NCBI GenBank assembly: GCA_014904985.1
Contig: MU129381.1
Coordinates: 1-19,964 of the forward strand
Reading direction: 5' to 3'
Length of the DNA stretch: 19,964 nt
Origin: Hydnum rufescens UP504
Taxonomy: Eukaryota; Basidiomycota; Agaricomycetes; Cantharellales; Hydnaceae
The notes below the pieces were generated by a model. That model did not search any database. It worked only from the letters and a program-made list of their open reading frames with translations, and was not told where the DNA came from. A program made the translations under genes and the position numbers. This document shows, in pieces, positions 18,985 through 19,964 of the stretch (positions within the stretch are counted from its first letter, which is position 1; every line of letters begins with the position of its first letter).

Positions 18985-19964
18985 GGATGGTCCAGTGATC
19001 CAGATGGCTCGAAAGATACAATTTGGGCCGTGTTAGATGCTGAGGAACCTCGGGGAAGAGCCACTATGCCGCCGTGAACCCACATCTGGTGGTTTTTCAA
19101 TATATCCAAGTGGCCACACGCCCTGATTCACGGCTCAGTAGTTCGGTTCAAACTTACCCTGTAGACAACTAGTATTCTCCGCAGCTTCTCGACTTCGTCA
19201 ATAGGAGAGATTGAGGATGTCAGATTGAGGCAAATGTATAGGGGACCAATGCAGAAAGGCTTCGGGAGTTGATCTCGTGATCCAAATGCGCCGGGACAGA
19301 CCGGGACCCCGAATTCGGGTTTCCGGTGGACTGAATCCATCGCCCACCGATTCTCATTGGGGCAACCACAGTAGAAAATCTTTAACTTTGTTATCGATCT
19401 GATAAGAATTGAATTCGACTGAAACTGCCTTTCTGGGAATATTTTTATTGGTGGTCGAATAGGGATTGCGTGGAATCGGATATAATGGCCAACCTGAATC
19501 TGTAAGCTGAAATCTGATCCCTTAAGCCCGCGCGACATTACGTGAGCCCCAGGCAGCAGAGCAGAGTTGAAAATCAGTGCGTCTGGTACCCGCAAGCTCC
19601 TCTGACCTGTGATGGGGGCTCAAGGTCATAACACTGCCGTACTATAGAGGCAGGGAAGAACCTACTTCAGTACTTTCGATTGGGGGATTCATTCCCAGAG
19701 GTGCTTTTCAATGTACGGCCATGAGGTCTGCTATGTACAGCTAGTGGCCATGAAGTGGGTCTCCACGAAATGTGTTCACTAACAGGGTGCTCTACAACTG
19801 ATCGGATCGATGGACTCGATATAGAGAACGGGATCTCCGATATACACGACGCCGTCAAAGTACACAAACATAAGGCCTGCACTCGAGCGCAGAACATAAT
19901 CTGCAGAATATTATCGAACAACCTGGATTAGTGTTTCCACATAGAGGTCCCCGGAAAATCGTCA
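18985..19964 (-). pseudogene. Unit 4: 3' part of block X, cut by window end
   Basis: It begins TGGTCCAGTGATCC, matching 16851 onward of unit 3, and stays collinear to about 18080 of unit 3 with deletions. Lectin and transporter are absent: the copy starts just upstream of where the lectin TATA box would be. A 155-codon minus-strand frame (19595-19128) contains RPPIKIFPE, DEVEKLRRILVVYR and then AGGGTAAGT, a good splice donor at 19157-19152. That makes it the best evidence that block X is a spliced minus-strand gene. It continues beyond the right edge. Confidence 0.5.

Overview
The window looks like nuclear DNA of a filamentous fungus, most likely an Agaricomycete basidiomycete. The recognisable genes are split by short GT-AG introns of about 57-66 nt, use TATA boxes close to the start codon, and belong to families typical of such genomes: a ricin-B-type beta-trefoil lectin and a triose-phosphate/nucleotide-sugar transporter (TPT, GDP-fucose-transporter-like). 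CG dinucleotides are frequent, so there is no repeat-induced point mutation signature. No bacterial, organellar, rRNA, tRNA or CRISPR feature is visible.

Almost everything here is one roughly 5-kb composite unit, repeated. In transcription order the unit is: an unidentified coding-like block ('block X', about 1.8 kb), a TATA box, the lectin gene (3 exons, about 0.7 kb), a spacer of about 0.9 kb, and the TPT transporter (about 1.75 kb). Unit 0 (1-3805, minus strand) enters the window at transporter exon 1 and has a badly decayed lectin and block X. Positions 3806-4740 are unique and show no gene. Unit 1 (about 4818-9159, minus) carries transporter T1, lectin A and a truncated block X. Unit 2 (9160-13460) is on the plus strand and carries a whole block X, lectin B and the N-terminal half of transporter T3. 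Unit 3 (13461-18615, minus) carries T2, lectin C and block X. Positions 18616-18984 are unique. Unit 4 (18985-19964, minus) is only the 3' part of block X, cut by the window end.

Units 1 and 2 face each other as a large imperfect palindrome: arms 5746-9159 and 9644-13460 around a 484-nt spacer. The spacer is itself the 5' part of unit 2's block X. Units 0 and 3 are direct repeats of one another.

Only lectin C (16084-16775, minus) keeps a fully open three-exon frame with both visible QxW motifs. Lectin B is open but has a frameshifted C-terminus, lectin A is frameshifted in exon 3, and unit 0's lectin is destroyed. Every transporter copy carries at least one disabling lesion. The picture is a co-amplified lectin-plus-sugar-nucleotide-transporter locus that is mostly decaying, with one lectin copy apparently retained. 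Unit 0 also contains A-saturated, indel-filled blocks whose origin, sequencing artefact or real mutation, needs read-level evidence. All alignments were made by eye, so identities and boundaries are approximate.
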